Positions 1 to 8,249 of a stretch of DNA of 64,000 nucleotides are shown here, piece by piece. The translations under genes were made by a program, and so were the position numbers. Numbering within the stretch: the first letter of the stretch is position 1; each line of letters starts with the position of its first letter. Under the pieces are notes generated by a model that was not told the DNA's origin, searched no databases, and worked only from the letters and a program-made list of their open reading frames with translations. The stretch comes from Lacrimispora sp. BS-2. GTDB lineage: Bacteria; Bacillota; Clostridia; Lachnospirales; Lachnospiraceae. The stretch spans positions 1,798,001 through 1,862,000 of the forward strand of contig NZ_CP157940.1 of the NCBI RefSeq assembly GCF_040207125.1. The letters are read 5' to 3'.

Positions 1-5
1 TTTCC

Positions 6-25
6 TGTCAATGAGTTAGTTGACA
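6..25. promoter_or_regulatory. Operator-like inverted repeat TGTCAA-N8-TTGACA
   Basis: Perfect 6-bp inverted repeat with an 8-bp spacer. The same architecture (CGTCAA-N8-TTGACA) occurs at 1355-1374 in front of the Xre-type regulator gene, so this is probably a second site for that regulator, or the promoter of something outside the window. Binding is inferred from the repeat only. Confidence 0.4.
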
Positions 26-85
26 TATGGTACAAAAAAATAAGCCGTATAAAAATGCCAACTATGTACCTGACACGCTCCCTTT

Positions 86-115
86 AAAATCAGCACTCTG
101 TCTTTCACAGAGTGC
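86..115 (-). terminator. Hairpin at the 3' end of the ImmA-type gene
   Basis: An 8-bp perfect stem (GCACTCTG/CAGAGTGC) overlaps the stop codon of the minus-strand protease gene and is followed by a short T-rich stretch. It is a plausible but weak intrinsic terminator because the T run is short. Confidence 0.5.
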
Positions 116-896
116 CTGGCATCTGCCGGAATATGTTAAGCTGTCTTTCATCATGAGTATTTGCGTTCTTGCCTGCATATTGGGTGAATCCCAACTGTGA
201 TAACCGGATACTGGCAGAAATGGGTGATACCTGAAATATCCCTGAAAGTTTCTCTGCTAAATCTGATTCATTAAAATAAAGGGTGGCAGTCAAGTCTGAT
301 ACTGCATTGATAAACGGTGTTTTCGGCATCAATATAGCGGCACTGAAATATTTCGCATGATGTTCCAGCCAGTCTATATCAGTAACCAGCCTTTTCTTCC
401 CGACTATCTCCAATCCACCCTCAATATCTGTCTTTTTACATCCTACGATTCCTGATGCTGTTATTTTTTTCTGGCTATTTCTGCTTTTGGCATATGCATA
501 AAAGTCCGAATGAAATACCCAGTGCCCGCATTCATGTCCTATCGTGGAGCGGAGCCGGTACTCCTTCCAGTCTTCCAACACTGTATTGTCGATGAGCATG
601 GTACCTCTCTTTGCATACAGATAATCTGCACATTTTTCTTCTGGAAGATAAATAGGGACCCTTTCTGTCTCCTGGAATACCATCCTGCCTAAAATCAACC
701 CGCAATGGGAAAGGTACGTATAATCCAAGGTCAAGTCCAGATAAAATTCTGCAAATTCTTCCATGTTTACCGGCTGTGGGATCTTTAATACGGAAGGATT
801 GTAGTCTTTTAAAAATTCTTCTGCATGAGCATCGATCTCTCCATTACACATGATGGGAACACCATTTCTTTTTTTCCTTAACTTTGCTTGGTACAT
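105..896 (-). CDS. ImmA/IrrE-type metallopeptidase
   Basis: A 263-residue soluble protein with the zinc-protease motif HECGH at about residues 121-125, in the setting typical of the ImmA/IrrE (COG2856) family. In characterised members such as ImmA of ICEBs1 the protease cleaves a partner Xre-type repressor to switch on target genes. The preceding gene, 7 bp upstream on the same strand, encodes exactly such a regulator, so the two almost certainly form one transcript and a functional pair. I see no signal peptide or membrane segment. The start follows a purine-rich stretch inside the end of the upstream gene. No phage or integrative-element genes lie within the window on this side, so whether it belongs to a mobile element or is a free-standing stress switch cannot be decided here. 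Confidence 0.85.
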   Translation of the reverse strand: MYQAKLRKKRNGVPIMCNGEIDAHAEEFLKDYNPSVLKIPQPVNMEEFAEFYLDLTLDYTYLSHCGLILGRMVFQETERVPIYLPEEKCADYLYAKRGTMLIDNTVLEDWKEYRLRSTIGHECGHWVFHSDFYAYAKSRNSQKKITASGIVGCKKTDIEGGLEIVGKKRLVTDIDWLEHHAKYFSAAILMPKTPFINAVSDLTATLYFNESDLAEKLSGIFQVSPISASIRLSQLGFTQYAGKNANTHDERQLNIFRQMPGTL

Positions 897-903
897 AATC
901 GGT

Positions 904-1293
904 TCACCCTTTCCTTGCCTTTAATTCATTCAGCAGAACCTGCCACTCTTTTTCCCCTGCACCAGTTTCCATCGACAACCGCAATGCTTCTATCACATAG
1001 GAATTGCAGAGCATATAATCTGCACAGTCCTGGGGTGTTGTAATATCATTAGATGACCGAGATTCTGCTGCCATATCATAAAGTGTATGGGTTTGCTCAT
1101 CGTCCAGCATTAAAAAATATGCCAGTGATTTCAGCCTTTCTGAGGTAAAGGTGCTGCTTCTCCCTTTCTCCACCTCGCTGTAGAACTGTGGCGATACTTT
1201 TATGGCTTTCGCCGTTTCCCGTAGAGATTTTCCTTTGCTTTTTCTAAGTGTCTCTACGTATTTTCCAAATCTTAATCTATGGTCTGTATTCAT
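904..1293 (-). CDS. Xre-family HTH transcriptional regulator
   Basis: A 129-residue protein with an N-terminal helix-turn-helix of the Cro/CI (HTH_3) type at about residues 10-65, recognisable from SLRETAKAIKVSPQFYSEVE and the following helix. The C-terminal half has no domain I recognise. It is directly upstream of the ImmA-type protease and is the likely cleavage target or co-regulator. Upstream lies the operator-like repeat CGTCAA-N8-TTGACA, which suggests autoregulation, and a plausible minus-strand promoter with -10 TATAAA close to 1315. The regulated genes are probably this operon itself and perhaps genes beyond coordinate 1, where a second copy of the repeat is found. Confidence 0.85.
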   Translation of the reverse strand: MNTDHRLRFGKYVETLRKSKGKSLRETAKAIKVSPQFYSEVEKGRSSTFTSERLKSLAYFLMLDDEQTHTLYDMAAESRSSNDITTPQDCADYMLCNSYVIEALRLSMETGAGEKEWQVLLNELKARKG

Positions 1294-1354
1294 TGCCTTT
1301 CTCCCTATAAAGAATTTTATATGGTAAGCATTGCCATGAATACAAACATCTATT

Positions 1355-1374
1355 CGTCAACTTGTTAATTGACA
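1355..1374. promoter_or_regulatory. Operator-like inverted repeat upstream of Xre gene
   Basis: CGTCAA-N8-TTGACA, sharing spacing and half-sites with the repeat at 6-25. It lies about 60 bp upstream of the regulator start, where an autoregulatory operator would be expected. Confidence 0.45.
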
Positions 1375-1506
1375 AAAAATTTTTGTTGGTATTGGTATTT
1401 TGAATTTGATAGACAACGTCAGATTAAAAAATCCCCTGCTGCCTGCTAAATATTAAGCTGACAGTGGGGATATAGGACTTGAATTAGAATTGTTACTGGC
1501 AGAGAT

Positions 1507-2445
1507 TCAAGACAGGATTCCGCATTTTAAAGCATACTGGCACATCTGCTCTTCTTCGGTGTAGGTTTCATCATATTTACTCTTAATCTTTCCTACTTTA
1601 ATATCTTCCATTAAGTCATCCAGGAACTTCTTAAAGTCTGGATTGCTGTCGACCAAACGGTTAATGGTATCCCAGTCAAGGGATTCCTTTTCTTTTGCTG
1701 AGAACAGGATTTCACTTTGCATGAAATGCTCCGCATCTAACCGGATTACTCCAATCCCAAATGCATTGTTTAAACGGCGCATTTCATCCATTAATTCGGG
1801 ATTCTCCGTAATATGTAGTGCTACTAGATAGCCTTCGTGCGCCCAACTGGAATTGGATACCGCCTGGAAATAATACTCCCGGAGGTTGGCAAGATTCACG
1901 TTGATTTTCATTTCAAAGGAATACAGCTTATAAGGATTTACTTTTAAAATATCAAATAGCTTAAGAGTATTTGGTGTATAAGATTCAAAAGGGAAATGTA
2001 CCCCTACAAGATCCGGGTGCAGCCATTTGTTCTTACCGCTCTTTTCACGCTTAGAGACTTCATGGTAAATGGTTTTTGTCGAGCATTTAAAATGTTCATC
2101 AGAATTTACAAAACTGGAAAGCAGGATGTGTAAGTCCCGTTCTGCAAATTTAAGTCTCTTTGCTGTCCGTTCCTGCCTGTCCTCATACTCCTGTAATCCT
2201 GCCGTTTGACCTTTCAGGAAGAACTTTGCCGGGCGTTTACTTACCTGTTCAAATATCGTATCCTGGTTATTCTTGATATCTACATAGATTCTGGCTGACA
2301 AGGTACGGATAGGGGTCTTGCCGGAGGAAGAAAGTTTCTCCAATAAGCCATATCTGCCCGCCGCTTCCCACATCTCCTCAACTGACAGCGGTATGTTTTC
2401 GTGTTCTAATACATCTTTTGCTAAATCTAAAAAGCTATAACCCAT
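1507..2445 (-). CDS. HARE-HTH domain protein of unknown function
   Basis: A 312-residue soluble protein. Residues 1-75 (start MGYSFLDLAKDVLEHENIPL, then TLSARIYVDIKN and KRPAKFFL) match the HARE-HTH winged-helix fold, known from RNA polymerase delta subunits, ASXL proteins and restriction-associated proteins. The remainder (75-312) has no motif I can name. It contains a stretch rich in aromatic residues (EYYFQAVSNSSWAHEGYLVA) of the kind seen in COG2958-like proteins, where this HTH sits in front of a nuclease-like or DNA-reading domain. I do not see a clear PD-(D/E)XK signature, so nuclease activity is not claimed. It stands alone between the Xre/ImmA pair and rlmD and has its own promoter with duplicated TATACCA boxes. 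Confidence 0.65.
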   Translation of the reverse strand: MGYSFLDLAKDVLEHENIPLSVEEMWEAAGRYGLLEKLSSSGKTPIRTLSARIYVDIKNNQDTIFEQVSKRPAKFFLKGQTAGLQEYEDRQERTAKRLKFAERDLHILLSSFVNSDEHFKCSTKTIYHEVSKREKSGKNKWLHPDLVGVHFPFESYTPNTLKLFDILKVNPYKLYSFEMKINVNLANLREYYFQAVSNSSWAHEGYLVALHITENPELMDEMRRLNNAFGIGVIRLDAEHFMQSEILFSAKEKESLDWDTINRLVDSNPDFKKFLDDLMEDIKVGKIKSKYDETYTEEEQMCQYALKCGILS

Positions 2446-2819
2446 AAATCAAATTACCCCTTTCGTATTTCTATATTAATTTTCTAATTGTAAATATTAT
2501 TGTTTTTGGAAATATTGAGAGAATCCTCGATAAGAATATGCGTGATTAAAAGTACTTTTATTTTATACCAAAGGTATACCAATATCAAGTGCCCTCTGCC
2601 AAAAAAGTAATCTATCTGGTTAAATGTTTTTATCTTTAAATAAGGATTTCGCTAATTTATATGTACATTTCAGCGAAACCCCTATACGTTTTGGCAAAAG
2701 CAGTACTTTTAACAATCTGGCATTACCCCATCCCCATGAAAGAAAATATAAATTTATCTTTGCCTATATAATAACACAGGTTCATTTTTTACTTGATATT
2801 CCCTCAACACCGCATAAAA
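2446..2819. other. Intergenic region with HARE-HTH promoter
   Basis: The part near 2446-2590 carries the promoter of the minus-strand HARE-HTH gene. The rest (2590-2819) is AT-rich and holds no convincing gene or structure, apart from a short weak stem (TCAAG/CTTGA) overlapping the rlmD stop codon. Confidence 0.5.
2560..2588 (-). promoter_or_regulatory. Promoter with direct repeats for HARE-HTH gene
   Basis: On the minus strand, -35 TTGATA and -10 TAAAAT are separated by 17 bp. Two TATACCA boxes (plus-strand reading) 11 bp apart fill the spacer, one turn of the helix, as expected for a regulator binding one face of the DNA. Confidence 0.5.
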
Positions 2820-4178
2820 TCAAGATTTTCTTGAAAGCAGACAAACGATTTCCACATTCGCCGTCGAAGGAAACATATCCACACAACAAACCTTCTCCAC
2901 CCGATACCCTCTCTCCTGAAGAGTAACCAAATCCCTTACCAAACTGGTAGGCTTACAGGAAACATACACCAACCTGTCCACGCCAAAATCAATGATCTTC
3001 CCCAACGCCTTAGGATGAATCCCATCTCTAGGCGGATCCAAAATAATCAAATCCGGCTTATCCACCAATTCATCAATAATCTTAAGTACATCCCCGTCAA
3101 TAAATTCACAATTCTCAAGACCATTCAGTCTTGCATTCTCCCTTGCCGCTTCCACCGCTTCTTTCACAATTTCCACGCCCACAACCTTTTTGGCAACCGG
3201 AGCAATAATCTGAGCAATCGTACCTGTTCCGCTGTATAAATCGAACACTACCTTATCCTTTGTCTCTCCCACATATCCTCTGACCGTCTCATACAGGACT
3301 TCCGCTCCAAGGGAATTCGTCTGGAAAAAAGAAAACGGAGAAATCTTAAATTTCAGCCCTAAAAGCTCCTCATAAAAATAATCCTGCCCATATAAAATCT
3401 CAGTCCTGTCACTCTTAACCACATCTGCAAGACTGTCATTTAAAATATGAAGAATTCCCACAATCTTTCCATTTAAAGAAAGCCCCAACAGCAAATCCGT
3501 AAGCGGCTTCAAGTCCACTTCTTCCTGTGTTGTAGTAACCAGAGCCACCAAAATCTCACCAGTATTCACAGCCCGGCGTACCAAAAGATGACGCAGATAT
3601 CCCGTATGCTGCATCTTCTTATAAAAACCGGTTCCTAATTGTTCGAAATACGCCTTTACTGCCTTTAGGATATTACAGAAGTCCGGATTAACAATCCTGC
3701 ATTCCGTAGTCGTCACCACGTCATAAAAACTTCCCCTCTTATGCATTCCCAAAGCCAGGGGACCATCCTTGTATTCATCCCCAAAGGAAAATTCCATTTT
3801 ATTCCGGTATTCCGCTTCCACAGGGCTTGGCCGTATCCCTTCAAATTCATAATCCTCACAGACTCCGTCTATAAGATCCTTTACCTGCTGCTCTTTGATC
3901 TTAAGCTGCTCCTCGTAGGGAATTGTCTGATAAACACAGCCTCCGCAGCTGCCAAAATGAGGGCAGGGATTCTCTGCCGATTCCAGGCTTGAATGCTCCA
4001 ATACTTCAAGAATCCGCCCCTCACAGCGTCCCCCTCTTTTTTTATTTATCATAACCCGGACCTTCTGGCCGGGAAGTGCATGCTTTACTGTGATTTTCCC
4101 TTCCGGGAGTTCAATAATTCCTTTATCAGGAAAATCAAATCTTCCAATCCTACCTTCGTATATCTCACCCTTTTTCAC
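2820..4178 (-). CDS. rlmD: 23S rRNA (uracil-5-)-methyltransferase, RlmD/RlmCD type
   Basis: SAM-dependent RNA m5U methyltransferase of the TrmA/RlmD family, about 452 residues. An N-terminal TRAM domain (about 1-60) is followed by the [4Fe-4S] cysteine cluster (CPHFGSCGGC), a SAM-binding loop (FDLYSGTGTIAQ), the substrate motif DPPRDG and the catalytic cysteine in VYVSCKPTSL. I chose the GTG start at 4178 because AGGAG lies 8 bp upstream. A longer frame reaches 4397, but it runs through a repeated hairpin element and a terminator, so it is not coding. In Gram-positives one enzyme (RlmCD) often modifies two 23S sites, so the exact target is uncertain. The hairpin element at 4198-4263 forms the immediate 5' leader. 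Confidence 0.92.
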   Translation of the reverse strand: MKKGEIYEGRIGRFDFPDKGIIELPEGKITVKHALPGQKVRVMINKKRGGRCEGRILEVLEHSSLESAENPCPHFGSCGGCVYQTIPYEEQLKIKEQQVKDLIDGVCEDYEFEGIRPSPVEAEYRNKMEFSFGDEYKDGPLALGMHKRGSFYDVVTTTECRIVNPDFCNILKAVKAYFEQLGTGFYKKMQHTGYLRHLLVRRAVNTGEILVALVTTTQEEVDLKPLTDLLLGLSLNGKIVGILHILNDSLADVVKSDRTEILYGQDYFYEELLGLKFKISPFSFFQTNSLGAEVLYETVRGYVGETKDKVVFDLYSGTGTIAQIIAPVAKKVVGVEIVKEAVEAARENARLNGLENCEFIDGDVLKIIDELVDKPDLIILDPPRDGIHPKALGKIIDFGVDRLVYVSCKPTSLVRDLVTLQERGYRVEKVCCVDMFPSTANVEIVCLLSRKS

Positions 4179-4197
4179 TATACGTGCTCCTCTTCTA

Positions 4198-4263
4198 TCT
4201 TTATTTCTGCAAGCAATAAGCCAGGCGCAGGAATGTTTGCATTCCATTCCTGCATCTGGTAAA
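4198..4263 (-). repeat. Hairpin leader repeat, copy 1 (upstream of rlmD)
   Basis: About 65 bp that recur, with near-identical sequence and structure, at 50649-50708 upstream of hemB. On the minus strand it folds as CCAG-AT-GCAGGAATG-loop-CATTCCTGC-GC-CTGG (4221-4259) and ends in GCAGAAATAAA just before the ribosome-binding site. Whether it is a regulatory RNA or a dispersed repeat cannot be told from two copies. Confidence 0.6.
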
Positions 4264-4280
4264 CGCCATTCCATTCGAGC

Positions 4281-4311
4281 AAAAAAGCGTGTCTCACTGT
4301 CTGAGGCACGC
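4281..4311 (-). terminator. Intrinsic terminator of small membrane protein gene
   Basis: The minus strand reads GCGTGCCTCA-loop-TGAGACACGC followed by six T. It closes the 4333-4626 transcript, so rlmD needs its own promoter or depends on read-through. Confidence 0.8.
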
Positions 4312-4332
4312 TCTCTCTTTATAATGCCGATC

Positions 4333-4626
4333 TTACTCTTCAGAACCTTCGCCCGGTTTGTCGTCTTCAAAGAAATCGTCATCGAAATCATCATCAAAAT
4401 CGTCTTCGAAATCTTCTAAATAGTCCGGTGTGAAGAAACGGTATACGGTATAGGCAATTCCTGCCACCGCTGCCACTGCACCTATGATAGCCAGTATCCA
4501 GAGGATACAGTTTTTCTTCTTTTCTTCCTGTTCCCTTCTATGAAGCAATTCATTCACTCTGCTTGAACTCATAAGATCTTCCAGCTTACTCATGGCTTCT
4601 TTACTCATTGCATCAAATCTGTTCAT
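4333..4626 (-). CDS. Small single-pass membrane protein with acidic tail
   Basis: 97 residues. A basic/amphipathic N-terminus with ELLHRREQEEKKK precedes one transmembrane helix (about 40-66, containing ILWILAIIGAVAAVAGIAYT). The C-terminal tail of about 30 residues is almost entirely Asp, Glu and Phe. The layout fits the small DUF4366-like proteins of Lachnospiraceae, whose function is unknown to me. The polybasic segment before the helix predicts an inside N-terminus and an acidic tail outside. The gene has its own terminator and a structured leader of about 140 nt (see 4628-4770), so it is an independent unit between pcrA and rlmD. Confidence 0.75.
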   Translation of the reverse strand: MNRFDAMSKEAMSKLEDLMSSSRVNELLHRREQEEKKKNCILWILAIIGAVAAVAGIAYTVYRFFTPDYLEDFEDDFDDDFDDDFFEDDKPGEGSEE

Positions 4627-4627
4627 A

Positions 4628-4770
4628 TCTCCACGTCCTTTCTGAGAGCCCTGCTTTTTTTATGCCCATTTTTTCAGGGCAGAGCCCACCCCGCTTTATT
4701 GGGTGTAAAGGTATGCCTGTAAGGCAATTCCTTTAAATCTTCCGGCTAGGTTTTAGTCTCTCTGCCTGTT
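4628..4770 (-). ncRNA. Candidate structured 5' leader of the acidic-tail membrane protein
   Basis: Downstream of a TATAAT -10, the minus strand can fold into consecutive stems: AAAGG..TGCC-loop-GGCA..CCTTT, then CACCC-loop-GGGTG, then GCCC-loop-GGGC. It shares AGCCGG-AAGATT and TACAGGCATACCTTT with the leader of the HMA gene at 16718. I do not recognise an Rfam class. This is a candidate only. Confidence 0.35.
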
Positions 4771-4776
4771 GCAGTT

Positions 4777-4805
4777 ATTATACCATTATATTGATTCTTT
4801 TACTA
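4777..4805 (-). promoter_or_regulatory. Promoter of acidic-tail membrane protein gene
   Basis: A perfect TATAAT on the minus strand at 4777-4782. The -35 17 bp upstream (TAGTAA) is poor. Confidence 0.4.
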
Positions 4806-4843
4806 TCATTTTTGCTTTTTTTTAATAAATTATGTATTTTACA

Positions 4844-7132
4844 TCAAACTCGTACAAGTTTCAGCTTTGCAAAGGAAGCAAACATTTTTTTGATGCCTGC
4901 CTGATCAAAACGGACGGTGACTTCAAAATCCCTGCCTCCATCCTTGATCTCCAATACCTCGCCTTCCCCAAACTTCACATGGCTGACCCGGTCCCCTTTT
5001 TTATAGTTTAAAGAAGCTGCCTTTTCTACGGTAAATGCTTTGCCAAAGCCAGGTGTTGACGCAGGGGCTGCGGTTTTTGATGCATATGCATTGTTCCCAG
5101 GACCAAAGCTGCTGACACCTGCCTGCCGTCCAGCTGATTTTGCTTTTCCCCATGGCAGACTGCTGTCATCGTAATCAACCGTACGGCCAGAAGACATCCT
5201 TGGTTCCAGCTTACTTGAATCCAAAAGCCCGCCAGGAATTTCATCTATGAAACGGCTTACCTTGGAATATCTGGTTTCTCCATTGACCATACGCTGCCTT
5301 GCCGCCGTCATCATCAGGAAATTCTGGGCTCTTGTAATTCCCACATAGCAAAGCCGGCGCTCTTCTTCCACATCTTCTTTATCATCTGAGGAAATGGACA
5401 TCATGCTTGGGAACAGCCCGTCTTCCATGCCGCTTAAATACACTCTTGGAAACTCAAGTCCCTTGGCGCTGTGCAGGGTCATAAGAGTCACTCTGTTTTC
5501 TGAATCATCCATCCGGTCTACATCAGCCACCAAAGCGACCTCTTCCAGAAATTCATTTAAGTTAGGGTGCTCGTGCTCCCCTTCAAAGCTGACCGCTTTA
5601 TTAATAAGCTCTTCTATATTTTCCAGTCGTGTCTGGTACTCAATTTCACCCTCTGACTCTAATTCCTTTAAGTAGCCGGTTTCATCCAGAAGGTCTTCAA
5701 TCAGTTCATGGATAGAATACGTCTCTTCTTCAAGCCTTTTCCGGAAATCCTCGATCAGCTCCGTAAACTTAAGGACCTTGTCCGCCGTTTTTCCAAGTCC
5801 AGGCACAGCCTTTGCCCGGCAAAAGGCACTATAAATAGAAAACCCATGTTCAGAAGCAAAGGCCTGCACTCGTCCCAGGCTGGTGGCTCCAATTCCCCGC
5901 TTTGGCACATTGATAATCCTTAAAGAGGATAAATCATCCTGTCCGTTGGAAATGGTCTTTAAATAGGCCAAAACGTCCTTGATTTCTTTTCTCTGATAGA
6001 AATTCACGCCTCCCACCATACGGTATGGAACATTGTGTTGAAGGCATTTTTCTTCAATCAGACGGGACTGGGCATTAGTTCTGTAAAGAACGGCGCAGTC
6101 CTGGTAATCAGAAGAGCTGTTTAAAATGTCCCGGACAATGGCATCCGCCTCTTCCGGAGCGTTTTCAAATTGCTTAAACTGTACCAGAGGGCCTTCCTCA
6201 TTGGCGGTCCACAGGGTTTTGTCCTTTCGTCCCCGGTTATGGCGGATCACCTCATTGGCTGCATTTAAAATGCTCTGGCTGGAGCGGTAGTTCTGTTCCA
6301 GCTTAATCACCCTGGCCCCTGGATAAGCTTTTTCGAAGTTTAAGATATTTTCAATGTTAGCACCGCGGAATTTATAGATGGACTGGTCATCATCTCCTAC
6401 GACACAAAGATTCCTGTATTTACCTGCCAGCAGGCTTATAAGCTTAAACTGGGCCGTATTGGTATCCTGGTACTCATCCACCATGATGTATTTAAAACGT
6501 TCCTGGTAATAATCCAGGATTTCCGGATTATTCTGGAACAGCTGCACGGTTTTCATGATCAAATCATCAAAGTCCAGGGCATTGTTCTTTTTTAACTGGT
6601 TCTGGTATTCTTTATAAATCAGCGCCACTTTTTTCTGCCTGAAATCACCGCCGGCATTCAGTTCAAATTCCTGGGCCGTCACAAGCTCATTTTTTGCCGT
6701 GGAAATAAATCCCAGCATGGCCCGATCCTTATAAATCTTCGGATCCATATCAAGGCCCTTTAACACATGGCGCATCAGAGTTTTCTGGTCATCGGAATCA
6801 TATATTGTAAAATTCGTCGAATAGCCAAGGCTTTCAATGTGCCTCCTGAGAATGCGCACACAGGATGAATGAAAGGTGGAAACCCAGATGCTGTCCGCAC
6901 CAAAGCCCACCAGACGGTCTACACGCTCCCGCATCTCACCCGCCGCTTTATTGGTAAAAGTGATGGCCAGGATATTCCATGGATTGATATTCTTCTCCTC
7001 TATTAAATAAGCAATACGGTGCGTTAAAACTCTGGTCTTACCAGACCCCGCTCCTGCCAGCACAAGAAGCGGTCCCTCCGTATGGAGTACCGCTTCCTTT
7101 TGCATTGGATTTAATGTATCATAAATACTCAT
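4844..7132 (-). CDS. pcrA: ATP-dependent DNA helicase PcrA/UvrD
   Basis: Superfamily 1A 3'-5' DNA helicase, 762 residues, full length for PcrA. Visible motifs are the Q-motif and Walker A region (LVLAGAGSGKTRV, about 22-34), motif Ia (ITFTNKAAGEMRERV), Walker B (MVDEYQDTN), motif III (VVGDDDQSIYKFRGA), motif IV (LEQNYRSSQ), motif V (LMTLHSAKGLEFPRVYL) and motif VI (EERRLCYVGITRAQ). The C-terminal 60 residues form the Tudor-like domain (KKGDRVSHVKFGEGEVLEI) that in PcrA contacts RNA polymerase. It acts in nucleotide-excision repair, transcription-coupled repair and plasmid replication. It lies 34 bp downstream of the patatin-like gene and is probably cotranscribed with it. Confidence 0.97.
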   Translation of the reverse strand: MSIYDTLNPMQKEAVLHTEGPLLVLAGAGSGKTRVLTHRIAYLIEEKNINPWNILAITFTNKAAGEMRERVDRLVGFGADSIWVSTFHSSCVRILRRHIESLGYSTNFTIYDSDDQKTLMRHVLKGLDMDPKIYKDRAMLGFISTAKNELVTAQEFELNAGGDFRQKKVALIYKEYQNQLKKNNALDFDDLIMKTVQLFQNNPEILDYYQERFKYIMVDEYQDTNTAQFKLISLLAGKYRNLCVVGDDDQSIYKFRGANIENILNFEKAYPGARVIKLEQNYRSSQSILNAANEVIRHNRGRKDKTLWTANEEGPLVQFKQFENAPEEADAIVRDILNSSSDYQDCAVLYRTNAQSRLIEEKCLQHNVPYRMVGGVNFYQRKEIKDVLAYLKTISNGQDDLSSLRIINVPKRGIGATSLGRVQAFASEHGFSIYSAFCRAKAVPGLGKTADKVLKFTELIEDFRKRLEEETYSIHELIEDLLDETGYLKELESEGEIEYQTRLENIEELINKAVSFEGEHEHPNLNEFLEEVALVADVDRMDDSENRVTLMTLHSAKGLEFPRVYLSGMEDGLFPSMMSISSDDKEDVEEERRLCYVGITRAQNFLMMTAARQRMVNGETRYSKVSRFIDEIPGGLLDSSKLEPRMSSGRTVDYDDSSLPWGKAKSAGRQAGVSSFGPGNNAYASKTAAPASTPGFGKAFTVEKAASLNYKKGDRVSHVKFGEGEVLEIKDGGRDFEVTVRFDQAGIKKMFASFAKLKLVRV

Positions 7133-7166
7133 AAATTATACCGTACTTTCCTTTCCGGACATTTCC

Positions 7167-8027
7167 TTACTCTTTAATCTCCAAATACTCTTTCAACTTC
7201 CCCATATGTTCTTCCGCCAGACGCCGCCCTTCCTCGTAAAGGGCCTCCAGCTTTCGCTTATCTTTTTCAGTTCTCTGGACCGTAACATGCTTATCAGGAC
7301 GGATGACATAGATCTTCCCTTCTTCTTCCAACCGGTCAATCTCCTCCTGCATCCGGTTATACCGGTCCGGGACCTCTAACAAGGCTTTCAAAAACTCAGG
7401 CAGCGGAGCAAAATATCGTTCATATCCTCTTTTCGTCCACTTATCAAGCTGAGGTTTCCGATACCCGTGCTCCCTGGTAAGTACCACAACGATCTTTCCA
7501 TATCCCAGATCAATGGCTCTCTGATATGCAATAGGCAAGGCACAGCCCCCATCCAAATACTTTTTCCCTTTTATAGGAATCATGCTGGACATAATGGGAA
7601 GGCTGCTGGAAGCCTTTATAGCGTCAATAAAATCATCACAGGAACTCTTTTCAAAGTATTCCGGTTTTCCTGTCTTGCAGCGGGTGGCAACCACCTCAAA
7701 GGTCTGCTGGGACTTCCAAAAGGTATCATAATCAAAGGGAACCAGCGTATCACACAATTCCCCGAACAGGAAATCAAAATTAAAAATGGAGCGGCTTTTC
7801 ACCATATTCCGAAAGCTTAAAAACCGTTTATCATTGACATAGTCCAAATCCACTTTAATGGTACGGCCGATCTGTTTGCTTACATAGCTCATGCCGCACA
7901 TAGAACCGGCTGATACTCCGTTTACATAGGACATCTCAATCCCCTGTTCCATGAATACATCCAAAACCCCGGCCGTAAATACGCCCCTTAAAGAACCTCC
8001 TTCTAAAACCAATGCTCCTTCTGTCAT
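7167..8027 (-). CDS. Patatin-like phospholipase (RssA family)
   Basis: A 286-residue cytosolic serine hydrolase of the patatin/RssA type. The N-terminus has the oxyanion glycine-rich loop (LVLEGGSLRGVFTAGV), the nucleophile elbow G-V-S-A-G-S with the catalytic serine at about residue 41, and the dyad aspartate in KYLDGGCALPI. The C-terminal 100 residues are charged, as in bacterial proteins carrying DUF6363. There is no signal peptide, so it probably acts on membrane lipids from inside. A promoter with -35 TTGACC and -10 TAGAAT lies just upstream. pcrA follows after 34 bp, with no obvious functional link. Confidence 0.9.
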   Translation of the reverse strand: MTEGALVLEGGSLRGVFTAGVLDVFMEQGIEMSYVNGVSAGSMCGMSYVSKQIGRTIKVDLDYVNDKRFLSFRNMVKSRSIFNFDFLFGELCDTLVPFDYDTFWKSQQTFEVVATRCKTGKPEYFEKSSCDDFIDAIKASSSLPIMSSMIPIKGKKYLDGGCALPIAYQRAIDLGYGKIVVVLTREHGYRKPQLDKWTKRGYERYFAPLPEFLKALLEVPDRYNRMQEEIDRLEEEGKIYVIRPDKHVTVQRTEKDKRKLEALYEEGRRLAEEHMGKLKEYLEIKE

Positions 8028-8047
8028 CTTATCTCACCTCGCCTTCT

Positions 8048-8076
8048 ATTCTATTGCATTTCCACAATCCGGTCAA
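8048..8076 (-). promoter_or_regulatory. Promoter of patatin-pcrA unit
   Basis: On the minus strand TTGACC and TAGAAT are separated by 17 bp, about 20 bp upstream of the patatin start. Confidence 0.55.
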
Positions 8077-8249
8077 TCCTTTTTCCAAACTATGGCATAT
8101 CTGAACGCTCTTTACTCAACCTGCAGGCCCCACTTTGGGGTATATTTGCCCCAAATTCAGTTTGCATAGTCCACTACTTCTCCCTTCATTTGAAACAAAT
8201 CGCCCACAAAGTATACGCCCATCTTGGGAAGAGCATTTTTCAGACGCAC

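Noticed and set aside
4178..4397. N-terminal extension of RlmD to 4397
   Set aside because: It runs through a hairpin repeat and an intrinsic terminator. The GTG at 4178 has a proper ribosome-binding site and yields the normal TRAM start.
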